From Zoogloea sp. (GTDB lineage Bacteria; Pseudomonadota; Gammaproteobacteria; Burkholderiales; Rhodocyclaceae), in assembly GCA_023150095.1 (NCBI GenBank), contig JAKLLO010000025.1, positions 1 to 39,387 of the forward strand: a stretch of 39,387 nt of DNA, given 5' to 3'. The notes below the pieces were generated by a model. That model searched no databases and was not told where the DNA came from. It saw only the letters and a list, made by a program, of their open reading frames with translations. This document shows, piece after piece, positions 18,001 through 22,777 of this stretch; the stretch's first letter is position 1; each line of letters begins with the position of its first letter. Both the position numbers and the translations under genes were made by a program.

Positions 18001-19745
18001 CTGCCGATGCTGCCGTCGATGTCGAAATCGGCGCTGGCAAAGGCGCTGGGCTGGCTGCCACTACGGCTGACGCGGCTGTCGCTGGCCTGGTAATCCGACG
18101 CGAACGGGCTCTTGACCGCCGTGTAGCCGAAGGGGAAGCCCGCGAAGGGCGAGCCCTGCTCCACCAGCGCGGCGGTGCCATTGAAGGCGATGGTGCCGGT
18201 GTCGAAGCGCAGGGTGCCACTGGCCTGGGCGTCGAGCACGCCCAGCACCACGCCAGCATTGAAGGTGTCGGACGCAGTGTGGATGCGCGCGTTGAGGGTG
18301 TTGACCTGAACCGCGCCAAACGAGAAATCGTAGCTGGCGGCGTAGTGGATGTCGGCCACCAGGCTGACGCCCTGCCCGCTCTGGAAATCGAAACCGAGCG
18401 GCTTGAGCTTTTCGCCAAACCCGAAGTGCTGCAGGAAGCTGCGCGACAGGCTGAGGTTGACGGAGAAGGTGTCGCCGCTGGCCGACAGGGCAATGGACGG
18501 ACTGCCGGCGGCGTTATCCACCAGCGATTCGAGCTGGCTGTAGGCGCCGCGGCCGTTGAGGTAGTCGCCGATGCGATCCATCAGCCCGCCCATGGTGGGG
18601 CTGGCGGTGGAGGCGAGGTAGTCGTCGACCACCGTGGTGTTGGCGGTGGTGCGGAAGGACAGCACGTCGCCCAGGGTGCGGCCGTCAGCGGTGCGGATCA
18701 GGCCGCTGAAAGGCAGGTCGGCCATCGGCAGTGCATAGCCGATCTCGCTGCTCACGTCGAGCTGGATGCCCAGATTGGTGGCGGCGCGGAAGGCCGCCTG
18801 GGCGCCCGCGACGTTGATGGCGTTGGCGGTGTCGCCCGTTTTGGAGGGCGTGACCGACGAGAGCAGGTAGCTGTAGCTTGCGGCGTCCGGGGCCAGCGAG
18901 CGGGTTTCGATGCTGCCGGTGCGGGTTTCCAGCAGCCAGTCGCCCCCCATCGCGGCGCTCCCGGTGCGGTCGTCCGAGGCACTGACGTCGGCCCCGGTAA
19001 GGCTGGCAAGGCGATCCACGAAGGCCTGCCCGGCGGCGCCTTCGGCCACGTTGCAGCCGTAGAGCAGCAGGTCGGCGCTGTCGGCCAGGCCCGCGGCCCA
19101 GCGGCCGAGGCGGTCGGCGTAGGCGTCGAGGCGGTCGCCGTCCAGCACCGAGGTGCCGATCATCAGCTCGCCGGTCTCGCCGTGGGAGAGGATGTGCACC
19201 GCCTGCAGCGGCGCGTCCTGGTACTGGCCGAGCCAGTTGGCGATCTGGTCCACGCCGTCGCTGGCGAGGTCGAGCACCACCACCTCGACGCGCGCCTGCT
19301 CGGCCTGACCGCGGCCCTGCAGGGCCTGGTCGAGGAGCTTGCGGTAGTCGGCCACCCGCGGATCGACGAACACCACCTCGTTGGGGCGGGTCGATTCGGC
19401 ACTCTGGCGCGCCGACTGGTCGATGAGCGAGGCGGCCGCCATGCCCGACAGGTCGATCGTCTGGCTGCCTCCGCCCGACGCGAGCAATAGCGCCTGCTGA
19501 CCGGACAGCCGGGCCTGCTCGGCGGCATCGGTGACCACCTGCACCTCTTCGGAGGGCGGCGGCGGCAGCACCAGCGCTTCGGCCGACAGCAGCACACGGG
19601 GCTCGATGGCTTCGATCACCATCTGCTCGCGCACCTGCGGCCGCGCCTTGCGGGGGCGGCCCGCCAGCGGGATGCCGAGCATCCCGCGCAGCCGGTTGGC
19701 AGTGTTGAGGGGGAGGGTCGACTGGCGGGCCGGCGTCTTCTTCAT
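1..19745 (-). CDS. Giant LEPR-XLL/DUF4347/RTX-like/VCBS surface protein (3' end beyond window)
   Basis: This single frame has no stop from the ATG at 19745-19743 to the left edge, so at least 6581 codons are present and the C-terminus is missing. The start MKKTPARQ is preceded by a purine-rich GGGAAGAAG. Visible order: LEPR-XLL motif (IEAIEPRVLLSAEAL, about residues 44-58); DUF4347 (about 122-285, with ILSHGETGEL and DLLLYGCNVA); two Ig-like modules (about 600-795); a long beta-rich region (about 815-2500) with repeated L-V-x-D-I helical segments; EF-hand-like loops near 2715 and 2738 (DTNGDSIIQASE, DYNGDQLITPDD) and near 3843; RTX-like GGxGxDxL repeats (about 4000-6290); a Gly/Thr linker (about 6320-6345); then one VCBS-like domain and part of a second. 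No Sec signal peptide is apparent. Proteins of this build are usually exported by type I secretion and act as adhesins or biofilm-matrix proteins. The TolC-like gene directly upstream supports that. The exact ligand or role is unknown. Confidence 0.9.
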   Translation of the reverse strand, partial: MKKTPARQSTLPLNTANRLRGMLGIPLAGRPRKARPQVREQMVIEAIEPRVLLSAEALVLPPPPSEEVQVVTDAAEQARLSGQQALLLASGGGSQTIDLSGMAAASLIDQSARQSAESTRPNEVVFVDPRVADYRKLLDQALQGRGQAEQARVEVVVLDLASDGVDQIANWLGQYQDAPLQAVHILSHGETGELMIGTSVLDGDRLDAYADRLGRWAAGLADSADLLLYGCNVAEGAAGQAFVDRLASLTGADVSASDDRTGSAAMGGDWLLETRTGSIETRSLAPDAASYSYLLSSVTPSKTGDTANAINVAGAQAAFRAATNLGIQLDVSSEIGYALPMADLPFSGLIRTADGRTLGDVLSFRTTANTTVVDDYLASTASPTMGGLMDRIGDYLNGRGAYSQLESLVDNAAGSPSIALSASGDTFSVNLSLSRSFLQHFGFGEKLKPLGFDFQSGQGVSLVADIHYAASYDFSFGAVQVNTLNARIHTASDTFNAGVVLGVLDAQASGTLRFDTGTIAFNGTAALVEQGSPFAGFPFGYTAVKSPFASDYQASDSRVSRSGSQPSAFASADFDIDGSIGSTALSTIAGGTPHVSLSFGGLTLDSQTANSVTPVLSGTATVLSGQQLVVSVSDGSNTVSYAATPAGDGSWAVDMASATVQSGSLTLVNGQTYTVTAQIKRGSQVSASATGSLVVATGGLQAKSLSANTVTPTLSGAATLLSGQTFKVTVTDQADATKTATYTVTPSGGLWSLDLSSAVPTTGSLTLVTGHTYSVVARIYEGAQVWSAATATLVVNTALGSTTVTATVNGSAAALARAAGTVSGSVPWSSIQPAPLTLATSNFSALQAFSSLDATELVGMLKDLGAYLQLLRDSGRFDALLPFTNVKLGTVLDFSAAMQQVLDEQLTVTLLSGLTGSAAVSPVLAGNTAFDLYLQRPADERPSVITITVNASETAGFTHINQLAALVGQKVATAVNGLLGWEGSLFEVTESLKGGLAVNGSTHTDEEQLLNIHATAGSYQLKLGSGGTATGPISVLASPIEVQQALESVLGAGNVVVTGRSKFYQVQFTGALAGTDQAALQVVAGSDVVAGGVIDVTASDLSRGTDGLTWGKLNLSQATPGEFSVLRVAGSSGLSIQQTSAGSDSTEAVQRLFIVHGGAGTFVLKGTDTAGNAFTTSALAYNASTADIASALHAVLPSVTGLSVADVSPDYAADNLTRVFDIAFGKKNATDYGAYAAMTVETTGWASRAPALAVVETRQTAADAVGSTPAANEIQRLSLANVSGGSFSLGATLDALFYQTESIAYGSDAATIKTAVVNMLKLWKPTLGSGDVSVTAVGGRADTWDIEFTGALAGEDMPQMRVNSLALTSPSGSTYGSMARLGLAVAGQEFQIAGVTRFATLNELMARFQQAISASGLSVSPAYDAVTRSLTFSIKLALPESTEAIPISLGEQIGELSALTADTTLDFTSNTAFQSKIGLDFSSLNTFALRAAGTYGGTITANATDKTLVKWSAGPLGLPPYGTSSFSLVFDGESYDLTLDSANTSTNTTRADLVADIQAVINAKAALSGGVLDRLGFSNLGEAVKVGLSSANQLQMSFGVPVSNAGLVIADSLDPLQMLFGFKTTAVYPSSKAVTLATDGKLTAAAHFQLKVDQSDAISVTVPADASNTSLANLVADINAAFNGISVSSHAYLGSAGLGFAKLGDVVQAIVNNGQIELVTQSSKVASLQILISGRDTATTELGFTPGQFATTNGAYVFLQDASVAASYSAIVHGQVGSTPATLASAGQATLGMLDLSFTKLKTDYGGSMAFSLRNGLSGAAHDRISLNDLYDSAASQTALLGLGGDLTTSSDVSATAAPFQSNGRLLRDVGLSVTVGTTVLDVVVTKAATSTNSTIDDLAADVDAAIHAALVSQLGSDPYAAHTFVSVTDTGTEASPLRVLTFTAPTTTLTLASDAAQIYDATTGQLATDLRLSVVVAGLANPVDVLVRSADTTGNSSLADLVTSVSDAIDQALASARSNTNDATVQANIDALIAATDLVGQGSGALTLKGGVVTAKTITLKNLAIAGRLLDADFITTPAYRNAAGTAGTSPVASLQFSGIGLLTPASISADGLVPATTITISVSNTAALFAGAEAEATVTVVPDNGLGVLTPLKDVSWADIAADLGQLGSLVGDMGQLGAFGELGRALPLLGTSLSEIFDFATRFASIDNALANQGAVGLNGLQAALATAFGVEAASIGLALDSTSGSEALRVTLPYRVLIDKAVSLELIFNDEALLNLFSPTQQAMLAGLVGSITRIKDAAGAAKLQLHADLTFNLDFGIDLSNTASKGRLFLYDHVSAGAAGLAGDTGTFARLDALTATGTGMNFESSQGIYRLGIAGGSASVTVASGSGFTLQSDSSDGAADGRLYLRNYGALDDADATALKASNFDVFFDGSASATLPMTLQVSDQLGQLAMEQIDGFINPLPLGKMEIAYRNLGDSFAKMGGAGGFTLLDGIEASDSHTVISSQVAQAVLPARPVISAGSCTSTPEGAPVDNDNEGSLPVTNPDPYISSTEGAGASTTPSGVSVGSGSLFGSGSSTNPSSAGYDISLVLPDFEYWQVQLGQVLKSAIGEHCDETNPINGPLIFLLRDPTIIVDTVDKVLESIQKGLDAFSSVLDLPIIGDQLKDATQFVANLRGNVVDAIKTALANAVDVYGGLDNALRMSLFDMLTTDTNGDSIIQASELSSNVFLNFLRDYNGDQLITPDDIVVEYLAGFSQPELDPALTEYLGVTEGNPIPAVIAGQRTAWVTSGINVVKRDADGNIVYHDDGTPCYVGEAGQVVLDQSLQRIVDNIADAIDSVNATASDLIDLFGGIAESPSFFNSLTKIVTFIADKAADGYDYQHLLTDVFGAGVTAAVLTDVAESFRPSNGALAADAAVLKANLVNGTHYVPKAVLTEFKQAIKDQAAEVAAQVAINQSTAIQFRMNLGQTYTPSLDLSFDMGVPGVNLSLAGGIGLTLNWDLYLGFGVDLTDGFYVVTNMPGNAGIGQVTTYSADPAKKGVATGVADNVHDAYIDNLWLVGKPGQTAAVKELQATVDVYLAPGAGNTPARLDAQLFFLNGTMTDNWDGWIRDNDTGIWGSGTDSMGRLPDPLSANYGRTTSMFDGDSGANGSRTRLQLHFGVDLKDVGLFGISALSGFTNGRLTYTDISNAKLADLIKVDWDAKAHINLHMELGVSLGGEGYLPSILGDFHMTWMANNKNQYVQKIDQFFASGYDKLFKVGAPSIWFSDVYLDAGTFFTRFLNPIVRVIQDVTDPIMPVIDALTTPIPGLSDLMGRDYSVVDLASDMSALFGGVSRVDFIIAMVRLLEVIDNLPTSAARMLIPVAQSLIVSGTKDRKLNLAALPALPGIPNIDVPVDLPYLNLADVAVKDGDLEFSVSAGVGWKTDTTLLEIFKGNLPALSFDFALNADVKVPAPYIDVTPVNFTIPGILDRAGNVAQFTLNIKAGWPDLRLSDILSGNFAPRFDVTVVMPDIDLTPDLLPRLKVLLPKMTWAIGSHTWEWAAGGEVEIHWPTAVESFVSASTIKTIDLTGASFDVALPGISAFLPTVRVKWPTVHWVGLGKEFTWEQTSHTDLGWSSLISDAGLLSALVDPSKTVEVTMPDVWLPSIDLMDLLPSIDWSISLPSLPSLPSINIGLPNIDVPGQQTVGPMDALNSFKAKLKKPGNALTFPILDDPLSAVINMLTGKPADLMLFSPQNLEVKVGFRVSYPIYPPLYVGIGGEIKLSASLTIGFDTYGISKFFNSHNLVDIFDGFYVSDNIVNGVDLPEVRLDAKLVAFAELNAFIIRGGVEGGIKLTGTLDIYDENRDNKYRASELIAAVSEDPLDVVSMSLRGSAYVAAYVDIFLIFDWERVWEWTFMDVTLFTWEHDPASKKPILGTMSGSTLSLNAGSGASSIDGQEAVTNTAADRKRRSTDDGNESYTLTGSDGTVNISATLTNGQTYTKTFVGVSKVKAASGAGNDTFDASGLDRPVLFIAGSGTDTLIGGSADDVLIGSDAGTATLRGNGGNDLIIARGGTTAMIGGSGDDSYRVLGNWGQATITDTSGANIVDFSRQTAAVTVDDTELRALRGTNTLQWASATTIDEMRGGSGGDILDLSGNTANLLVSVTGTNAGWVKGTASGMTQTSFSSSTAQAMKDAGDNAGRGYRFTGFENIIGGQGSDVFRIRDSASVTGSLIGNTDGGRHHNASGDEIANARNTLDFSEYTRSVQVNEEGNSAFGSAGATTIQVRAFHNIFGGTAGDRLTGDGRNNMLVGNDGTDTLEGQAAHDLLVADTFVTYGNLLTGQTRPLDSSLKNVADYLSLQAVGAAEFGAAARNWIWKGQTLENRSLTTAGAQTLKGGSGSDVILGALGGDIINIGGSGEGNDTILADLGRVQIDFLYRSALSATSFGNKGGGNDTIYLGSGSNLLIAGNGKDTIYGADSASSVNVVLTDNGTIQYKTVETPVAGQTKLTFAVSGTRSHLLDYVEAPVAETGGTGNDDTVRMGSGSAIVFGGAGQDAIAFNAASSSGANTRFIAGDHARIDTDANGSVTSFASTDTTATSGGNDTISVGSADDLIARHLGSNYLIGGMGSDTLLVSAAFDATTGITTQGAARSVDVIVADNGSITRPDGDARLSQVVSTQITAGLGGNDRIVTANGDKTIIGGVGNDTINVGTSTASTRLIAGDNADITYTSPGSFTSFSTLDTLQTTGGIDAINVGTAASTGDLGSNYILGGMEADTVYVAANWNAATSTATFGSATTVDVILSDNGAITRPSSSSLLSHVVSTNITAGLGGDDRVLTANGDKTIIAGVGNDTINVGTTSTSTRLIAGDNADITYTSPGSFTSFSTLDVAQETGGIDAIQIGTDASTGDLGSNYIFGGMEADTVYVAASWNAATSTATFGSATTTDVILSDNGAITRPSSSSLLSHVVSTNITAGLGGDDRVLTANGDKTIIGGVGNDTINVGTTSTSTRLIAGDNADITYTSPGSFTSFSTLDTLQTTGGIDAINVGTAASTGDLGSNYILGGMEADTVYVAASWNAATSTATFGSATTTDVILSDNGVITRPDASSLLSHVYSTNITAGLGGDDRVLTANGDKTIIAGVGNDTVNVGTSSASTRLIAGDNADITYASPGSFTSFSTLDVAQETGGIDAIQIGTDASTGDLGSDYIFGGMEVDTIHVAANWNAATSTATFGSATTTDVILSDNGVITRPNSSTLLSHVYSTNITAGLGGDDRVLTANGDKTIIGGVGHDLIHVGTTSASTRLIAGDNADITYDSYGGFVVFQTTDLIAATGGQDVIRIGDASSVGDLGYNFVFGGMEADQVWISAEYDSVAKADRMGKAVSDDIVVGDNGRIERAARTASAPNQLLQVVTTRNDKGGDDRILTANGSKVLVGGFGADIIHARDGDALVMGDNAQIDYDAVSRNGVLRSVVSTDIVIGGNDTITLEEGFKLVSGGFGADTIQIEADNIGNVTGGAATSDAIGAAVWAVGSLARVTGVVGVAGTVPTSGLSGAALAAAQTGNRGRNGRFIAGDNVHFEFDDQSGLTAMSTIDPIAATGGADSITLGTATIAATADLGYQVVMGGMAADTITVREQTASTDLILGDNGDLLRKARGYATLSITSTVPESGGADTILSGRGDKIVVGGAGADNITLRTSDLPDAGGAATASNRSIVLGDSGVVAFDASGGGALQRIESTNPSLGGDDTVSIGDGDVSFIGGYGRDTLAVNSNRSAFRIAAGDNARFSYAGIGNVANQAEDLIGAQTLDLSSSTGDGDSLRFGVSGSLTGVMGQAILIGGIGADRLTVTGQSADSLLIGDNGQLTVVQGTPASGATLAQVSMQWANGQPAPASTSYLEGVATLTPDLGAGDVLETTSGTSVLIGGQGGDTLRAGRGNGVVFGDGAALTWSAGVLRQAASFGVAQGGSDTIELGAGGGTNDGHKIVVGGFGGDNITFSSVQGSGNTPETARERAIAGDNATVILDAGGRITGFATLDTDLATGGNDTVQLSVAAASPAVSGLTDLNIVAGGVGGDTLTVGAANRYTGVASGDNLDYRRSDGSASDADARYRSLFATVLQPFTGGDDTLRLGSGELIAFGGAGSDRIEASTAVGDNAMIFGDAGTAAFDIAASGRLEQLNTLADASGGNDTVAAGAGTLYLFGGAGSDNLGATAADNTTRIVLGDTGQVNFSAGVPGLIQTSADDAPAATSADTITVPLTDGSGTLGHNFVVGGAGQDILIGSISAGDRVLAGSGMIDAGANSGNGVVVSVTVLGNHGEFGYGTTLPDTIDGILVAGTTTPDDGSGGTGGTGGTGGTGGTGGGTDGSVTEYKLTGTGEVLDGTTQTATGRIAYPSLTSGLAVFAPVILDGSFGSLTLSADGSWSYTLASANSLAGRVGQSTALQALGTGESKQEVFHLTTTDGSTTTVTISVTGRPLEAFAHTGNAREAGGVLNAIAGAGASATAASGGVLDDAIGTVADGTAIARVTAVSAGSTAGTVGSALAGRFGSLTLNADGSYTYVVDDAAAATENLAAGETGTDSFTFTLTRNGGRSVTTTLDIAV
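722..778 (-). repeat. 9-bp micro-repeats encoding a GGT linker
   Basis: Short G/C-rich 9-bp repeats inside the giant gene encode about six Gly-Gly-Thr units. They form a flexible linker between the RTX-like region and the VCBS-like domains. Such microrepeats can vary in copy number by slippage, and every 9-bp change would keep the frame. Confidence 0.75.
870..7760 (-). repeat. RTX-like repeat region of the giant protein
   Basis: This part of the giant gene encodes about residues 4000-6290. It starts with recognisable haemolysin-type calcium-binding repeats (GAGNDTF, GSGTDTLIGGSADDVLIG, GGSGDDSY). It continues as longer modules that each carry a GG-x-G-x-D turn, a GDN-A segment and a DNG segment. 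RTX nonapeptides are known to fold into calcium-loaded beta-rolls outside the cell. The later modules are more degenerate and may be a related but distinct repeat family. Confidence 0.75.
3751..5940 (-). repeat. 438-bp tandem repeat array, five units, within the giant gene
   Basis: The motif TAGGTGATGTCGGCGTT and close variants start at 3853, 4291, 4729, 5167 and 5605 on the plus strand, exactly 438 bp apart each time. Each unit encodes 146 residues and keeps the frame. Units alternate between two versions: 4205 matches 5081, and 4635 matches 5511, both offset by 876 bp, so a two-unit block seems to have been duplicated. Divergent copies continue on both sides. The outer boundaries given are approximate. 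Confidence 0.85.
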
Positions 19746-19754
19746 GGTCTTCTT

Positions 19755-19770
19755 CCCTGCCCCGGCAGGG
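19755..19770 (-). promoter_or_regulatory. Small hairpin between tolC-like gene and giant gene
   Basis: CCCTGC and GCAGGG arms flank a four-base loop just upstream of the giant gene's ribosome-binding region. There is no T-tract, so it is not an intrinsic terminator. It may tune translation or mRNA stability between the two genes, which is inference only. Confidence 0.35.
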
Positions 19771-19815
19771 GCTGGTGACAGCAGTGCAGATGGCTTGCGG
19801 GGTGCGCGGGGGCGC

Positions 19816-22131
19816 TTACTTCAGCAGTTCGGCGAGGTCTTCCAGATCGCTGCGCGACAGGGAGCTGACCGACTGCTTGAGCTTCAGGCGGTTGAGCAGG
19901 TAGTCGTAGCGGGCCTGGAGGTAGTCGCGCTTGGCGGCGTAGTACAGGCGGTAGGCATCCACCACCTGAACCACCGAGTAGAGGCCGGTGCGCATGCCCT
20001 CCTCCTTGGCCTGCAGCGCGCTCTCCTGGGCCACCAGCGACTTGCGCAGGGCCGACAGGGTCTGGGCGCTGGACTGCACGCCGAGCAGCGCCGAGCGGGC
20101 CAGCCGCTCGGTCTTGCGGGATTCCTGGTCCTGCTCCTCGCGGGCCTTGTCCTGACGGGCGACGGATTCACGCACCAGCGAGCTGGTCATGCCGCCTTCG
20201 AAGATCGGCATGTTGAGGCGCACGCCCAGCTCGGTGTTCTGGATCTTGCTGGAGCCGCCGAACAGCGAGCCCTGGCTGTCGTTGTAGCTGTGGCTGGCGA
20301 CCATGCTGAGGGTGGGCAGGTAGCCGGCCCTCTGGCGCTTGACCTCCAGCCCGGCAATCTCGGTGGCCATCGCGCGGGCCTGCAGGGCGAGGTTCTGGTT
20401 GAGGGCCGCGGCCACCCACGGCTCGACCTGGGCCGGCTGGGGCGCAGCCGGGTCGATGTCGCCGACGAAGGGCTTGAGGCTCTGCACGTCGGAACCAACG
20501 ATCTCCTTGAGCGCGGCACGGGCATCCGCAAGGCGGTTGCGGGCTTCCACCTCGCGGGCCTGGGTGAGCGCGAAGCGGCCTTCGGTCTCGTGGTACTGGG
20601 TGACGGTGCCGAGACCCGAGGCCAGCCGCACGCGGGCCTGCTCGGCCTGCTTCTCGGTGGCCTCGCGCTCGGCCCGGGCCAGCTCCAGCCCGTCCTGGGC
20701 GGCGAGCTGGGTGAGGTAGGCGGCGGCGACGCGGACGATCAGGTCCTGCTCGGCGGCCACCAGGGCGAGGCGCGACTGCTCGACGGAGATCCTGGCCTGC
20801 TCCATCTTCACCCACGCCGGCGCCTTGATGATGGGCTGGGTGATGGTGATGACGTGGGAGATGACCGGGTAGCGCTGGGTCTGGCCCTGCACCGCCTTGT
20901 AGGCGTCGATCGTCGAGCTGATGATCTTCTGGTTTTCGCTGTTGCGCTGGAAATCGTAGGTGGCCGTGGGCAGGTAGGCCGCGCGTGCCTGGGGCACGGC
21001 TTCGGAGTTGGCCACGAAGTCGGCCTTTGCGGCGCGGTACTTCGGATCCTTCTCGAGGCCCAGGGTGAGGGTTTCCATCAGCCCGACCGACTGCAACCCG
21101 GGCTGGCTGATCCGCGCCACGTCGTCGCCGGCGGGCACGTTGTCGAGCATCACCGGGCGCATGCTGCGCACCGGGCCGAGGGGTTCGCGGCCCACCGTCA
21201 GATCGAGCGGCGCGGCGGGCGACGCATTCTGGGCCGATGCAGCCGGCGCCGATACGGACGGCACCACGGCGACTGCGGCACCCCGCCCAGCCGGCGCGGC
21301 CGGCAGCTTCGACGCCGCCGCCACGGACGGAGCCGGCGCCGCCACCGGCGACGGGGCCAGGGCGATCAGCACCGACGAACCAGCGTTGGAACGGCTCAGC
21401 TCGGGGCTGACGAGGGACAGGTCCTGCCCCGGCTTGATCGGCATCACCACCCGCGAACCGGCGCGAGGCAGATCCTGGAAACGCGGCAGGCCGAACACGC
21501 TCGGGTCGAAGGTCACGCTGCCGAACATCCGGCTCACGTGGGCCTTGCCGAGGCGGGGGAAGTCGATGACCAGCCGCTGGGGATTGCGCAGCAGCTGGGT
21601 GTCGGCGCGCAGATCCTTGCCACCGCGCAGCAGCAGCGTACGCTGGCCGTCGGCGGTGTTGAGGTCGACGCTGGTGAGTTCGTCATGCACCGCCTGCCGG
21701 CCGAGCACCACTTCCCACTGGCTGACACCGCTGCCGATGGCCGCGATGGTCTCGTCGAGCACCTCGTAGGGTTCGAGCAGGTCGACGATCAAGCGCGAAT
21801 CGGCCTTGCCGTCCGGCACCACGCGCACGTCGCGCACGCCGCCGCTCTTCGCCTTGATCTCGCCGGCGATGCGCTTGCGCGCCACGTCGGCCGTCACCCC
21901 CTTGAGCACCAGCACCAGCTGGCGCCCGTCTACAGTGACGCCGGAATCCGCCAGGGTGCCCGGCTCACTCTCCACTTGCAGCCGCAGGACATTGCCGTCC
22001 TGACGGAGCGCCACACCGTGCATGTCGCCGGCCAGGGCCGGAAACGCCAACCCGGCCACGGCCAGCACCACAGCCAGTTTCTTAAGCGCCGGAAGACCGC
22101 GACGATTGCCCTGCCCGATTGCGTCGTTCAT
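19816..22131 (-). CDS. TolC-family outer-membrane protein with AMIN-like N-terminal domain
   Basis: The chosen start gives 771 aa beginning MNDAIGQGNRRG, followed by a signal peptide (hydrophobic LAVVLAVAGLAFPALA) cleaved near residue 34. The frame stays open 34 codons further upstream, but only this start puts the signal peptide at the N-terminus. About residues 36-270 are beta-rich and AMIN-like (VLRLQVESEP, RLIVDLLEP, RLVIDFPRL). An Ala/Pro-rich linker follows to about 330. The rest is an outer-membrane efflux protein: LTLGLEKDPKYRAAKADF, long Ala/Glu/Gln-rich helices, TELGVRLNMPIFEGG and VVDAYRLYYAAKRDYLQARYDYL, all typical of TolC, which forms the trimeric exit channel of type I secretion. 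The stop lies 70 bp before the giant gene, so the two are probably one operon. No clear Shine-Dalgarno is seen. The AMIN-TolC arrangement is unusual, and the ABC transporter and membrane-fusion partners are not in the window. Confidence 0.88.
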   Translation of the reverse strand: MNDAIGQGNRRGLPALKKLAVVLAVAGLAFPALAGDMHGVALRQDGNVLRLQVESEPGTLADSGVTVDGRQLVLVLKGVTADVARKRIAGEIKAKSGGVRDVRVVPDGKADSRLIVDLLEPYEVLDETIAAIGSGVSQWEVVLGRQAVHDELTSVDLNTADGQRTLLLRGGKDLRADTQLLRNPQRLVIDFPRLGKAHVSRMFGSVTFDPSVFGLPRFQDLPRAGSRVVMPIKPGQDLSLVSPELSRSNAGSSVLIALAPSPVAAPAPSVAAASKLPAAPAGRGAAVAVVPSVSAPAASAQNASPAAPLDLTVGREPLGPVRSMRPVMLDNVPAGDDVARISQPGLQSVGLMETLTLGLEKDPKYRAAKADFVANSEAVPQARAAYLPTATYDFQRNSENQKIISSTIDAYKAVQGQTQRYPVISHVITITQPIIKAPAWVKMEQARISVEQSRLALVAAEQDLIVRVAAAYLTQLAAQDGLELARAEREATEKQAEQARVRLASGLGTVTQYHETEGRFALTQAREVEARNRLADARAALKEIVGSDVQSLKPFVGDIDPAAPQPAQVEPWVAAALNQNLALQARAMATEIAGLEVKRQRAGYLPTLSMVASHSYNDSQGSLFGGSSKIQNTELGVRLNMPIFEGGMTSSLVRESVARQDKAREEQDQESRKTERLARSALLGVQSSAQTLSALRKSLVAQESALQAKEEGMRTGLYSVVQVVDAYRLYYAAKRDYLQARYDYLLNRLKLKQSVSSLSRSDLEDLAELLK

Positions 22132-22540
22132 TCGAAACCCGGAAAAATAGTTTGACTGCCCATCCGGGATCACCGACAGCATCCAGCCTCCGCACCTTGC
22201 GGAGCCCCCCTTCACGCTGGCCGTCCCGGGCATTTCTCGCTGCGTCCTCGTCCCGCCAGGAAAACACCCGGACCAATACGATTTCGCGCGTAGACCTTTA
22301 CGGCAAAGACTTCACCGGCTTGAGGCACAGCCCGGCGAAAGCCGGACGACAGACGTGACAACACGCCTGCGATCGGAAAGACGCAGGCAATCAGCTGATA
22401 ATCAAGGGAAAAAACGCGAGGACGAGCCACCGGAAGGTTGGCATCGGGGATGCGCCGACCACTGCATCGCAAGCCAGGCGACGGGCGCGCACCGCGAACC
22501 GCCGCCGGAAAGACAGAAACCTGCCACCGGACGAAAGCTG
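22132..22540 (-). other. 409-bp gene-free leader/promoter region upstream of the tolC-like gene
   Basis: I see no convincing gene here, only short overlapping frames with implausible protein sequence. The region holds two hairpins: 22332-22345 (CCGGC/GCCGG, four-base loop) and 22365-22388 (GCCTGCG/CGCAGGC, ten-base loop). A third stretch, CCGGCTT at 22315-22321, could pair with AAGCCGG at 22339-22345 in place of the first hairpin. This suggests a structured 5' leader for the export operon. No convincing -35/-10 pair was found. Confidence 0.45.
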
Positions 22541-22578
22541 AAAAGCAAAAAGCCCCAACCACCTGAGTGATTGGGGCT
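22541..22578 (-). terminator. Rho-independent terminator of tRNA-fMet
   Basis: Perfect eight-base arms (AGCCCCAA/TTGGGGCT at 22551-22558 and 22571-22578) with a 12-base loop are followed on the minus strand by TTTTTGCTTTT. It lies 13 bp after the tRNA gene. Confidence 0.85.
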
Positions 22579-22591
22579 TGACGCTTGAAAC

Positions 22592-22668
<77 letters not shown>

Positions 22669-22681
22669 TCGGAGAAACGCC

Positions 22682-22710
22682 ATATTAGACAAGTCGAACT
22701 ACTGCGTCAA
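22682..22710 (-). promoter_or_regulatory. Sigma-70 promoter of tRNA-fMet
   Basis: Reading the minus strand, TTGACG (22710-22705) and TAATAT (22687-22682) are separated by exactly 17 bp. An A-rich stretch lies just upstream of the -35. Transcription would start about seven bases before the mature tRNA. Confidence 0.8.
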
Positions 22711-22777
22711 GCTTTTTTTGCATCGATTCAATCTGACGACCCGATTCAGCCACGCGGGAGCGACGGCGCCAGGCACT

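Noticed and set aside
19531-22155. Plus-strand open frame of 874 codons
   Set aside because: It lies opposite the tolC-like gene and the 5' end of the giant gene. The sense strand has clear domains; this one does not.
22300-22400. Possible cyclic-di-GMP (GEMM) riboswitch
   Set aside because: A GAAA-capped hairpin is present on the plus strand, but the conserved GEMM core segments around it do not match. The only gene it could control is on the minus strand.
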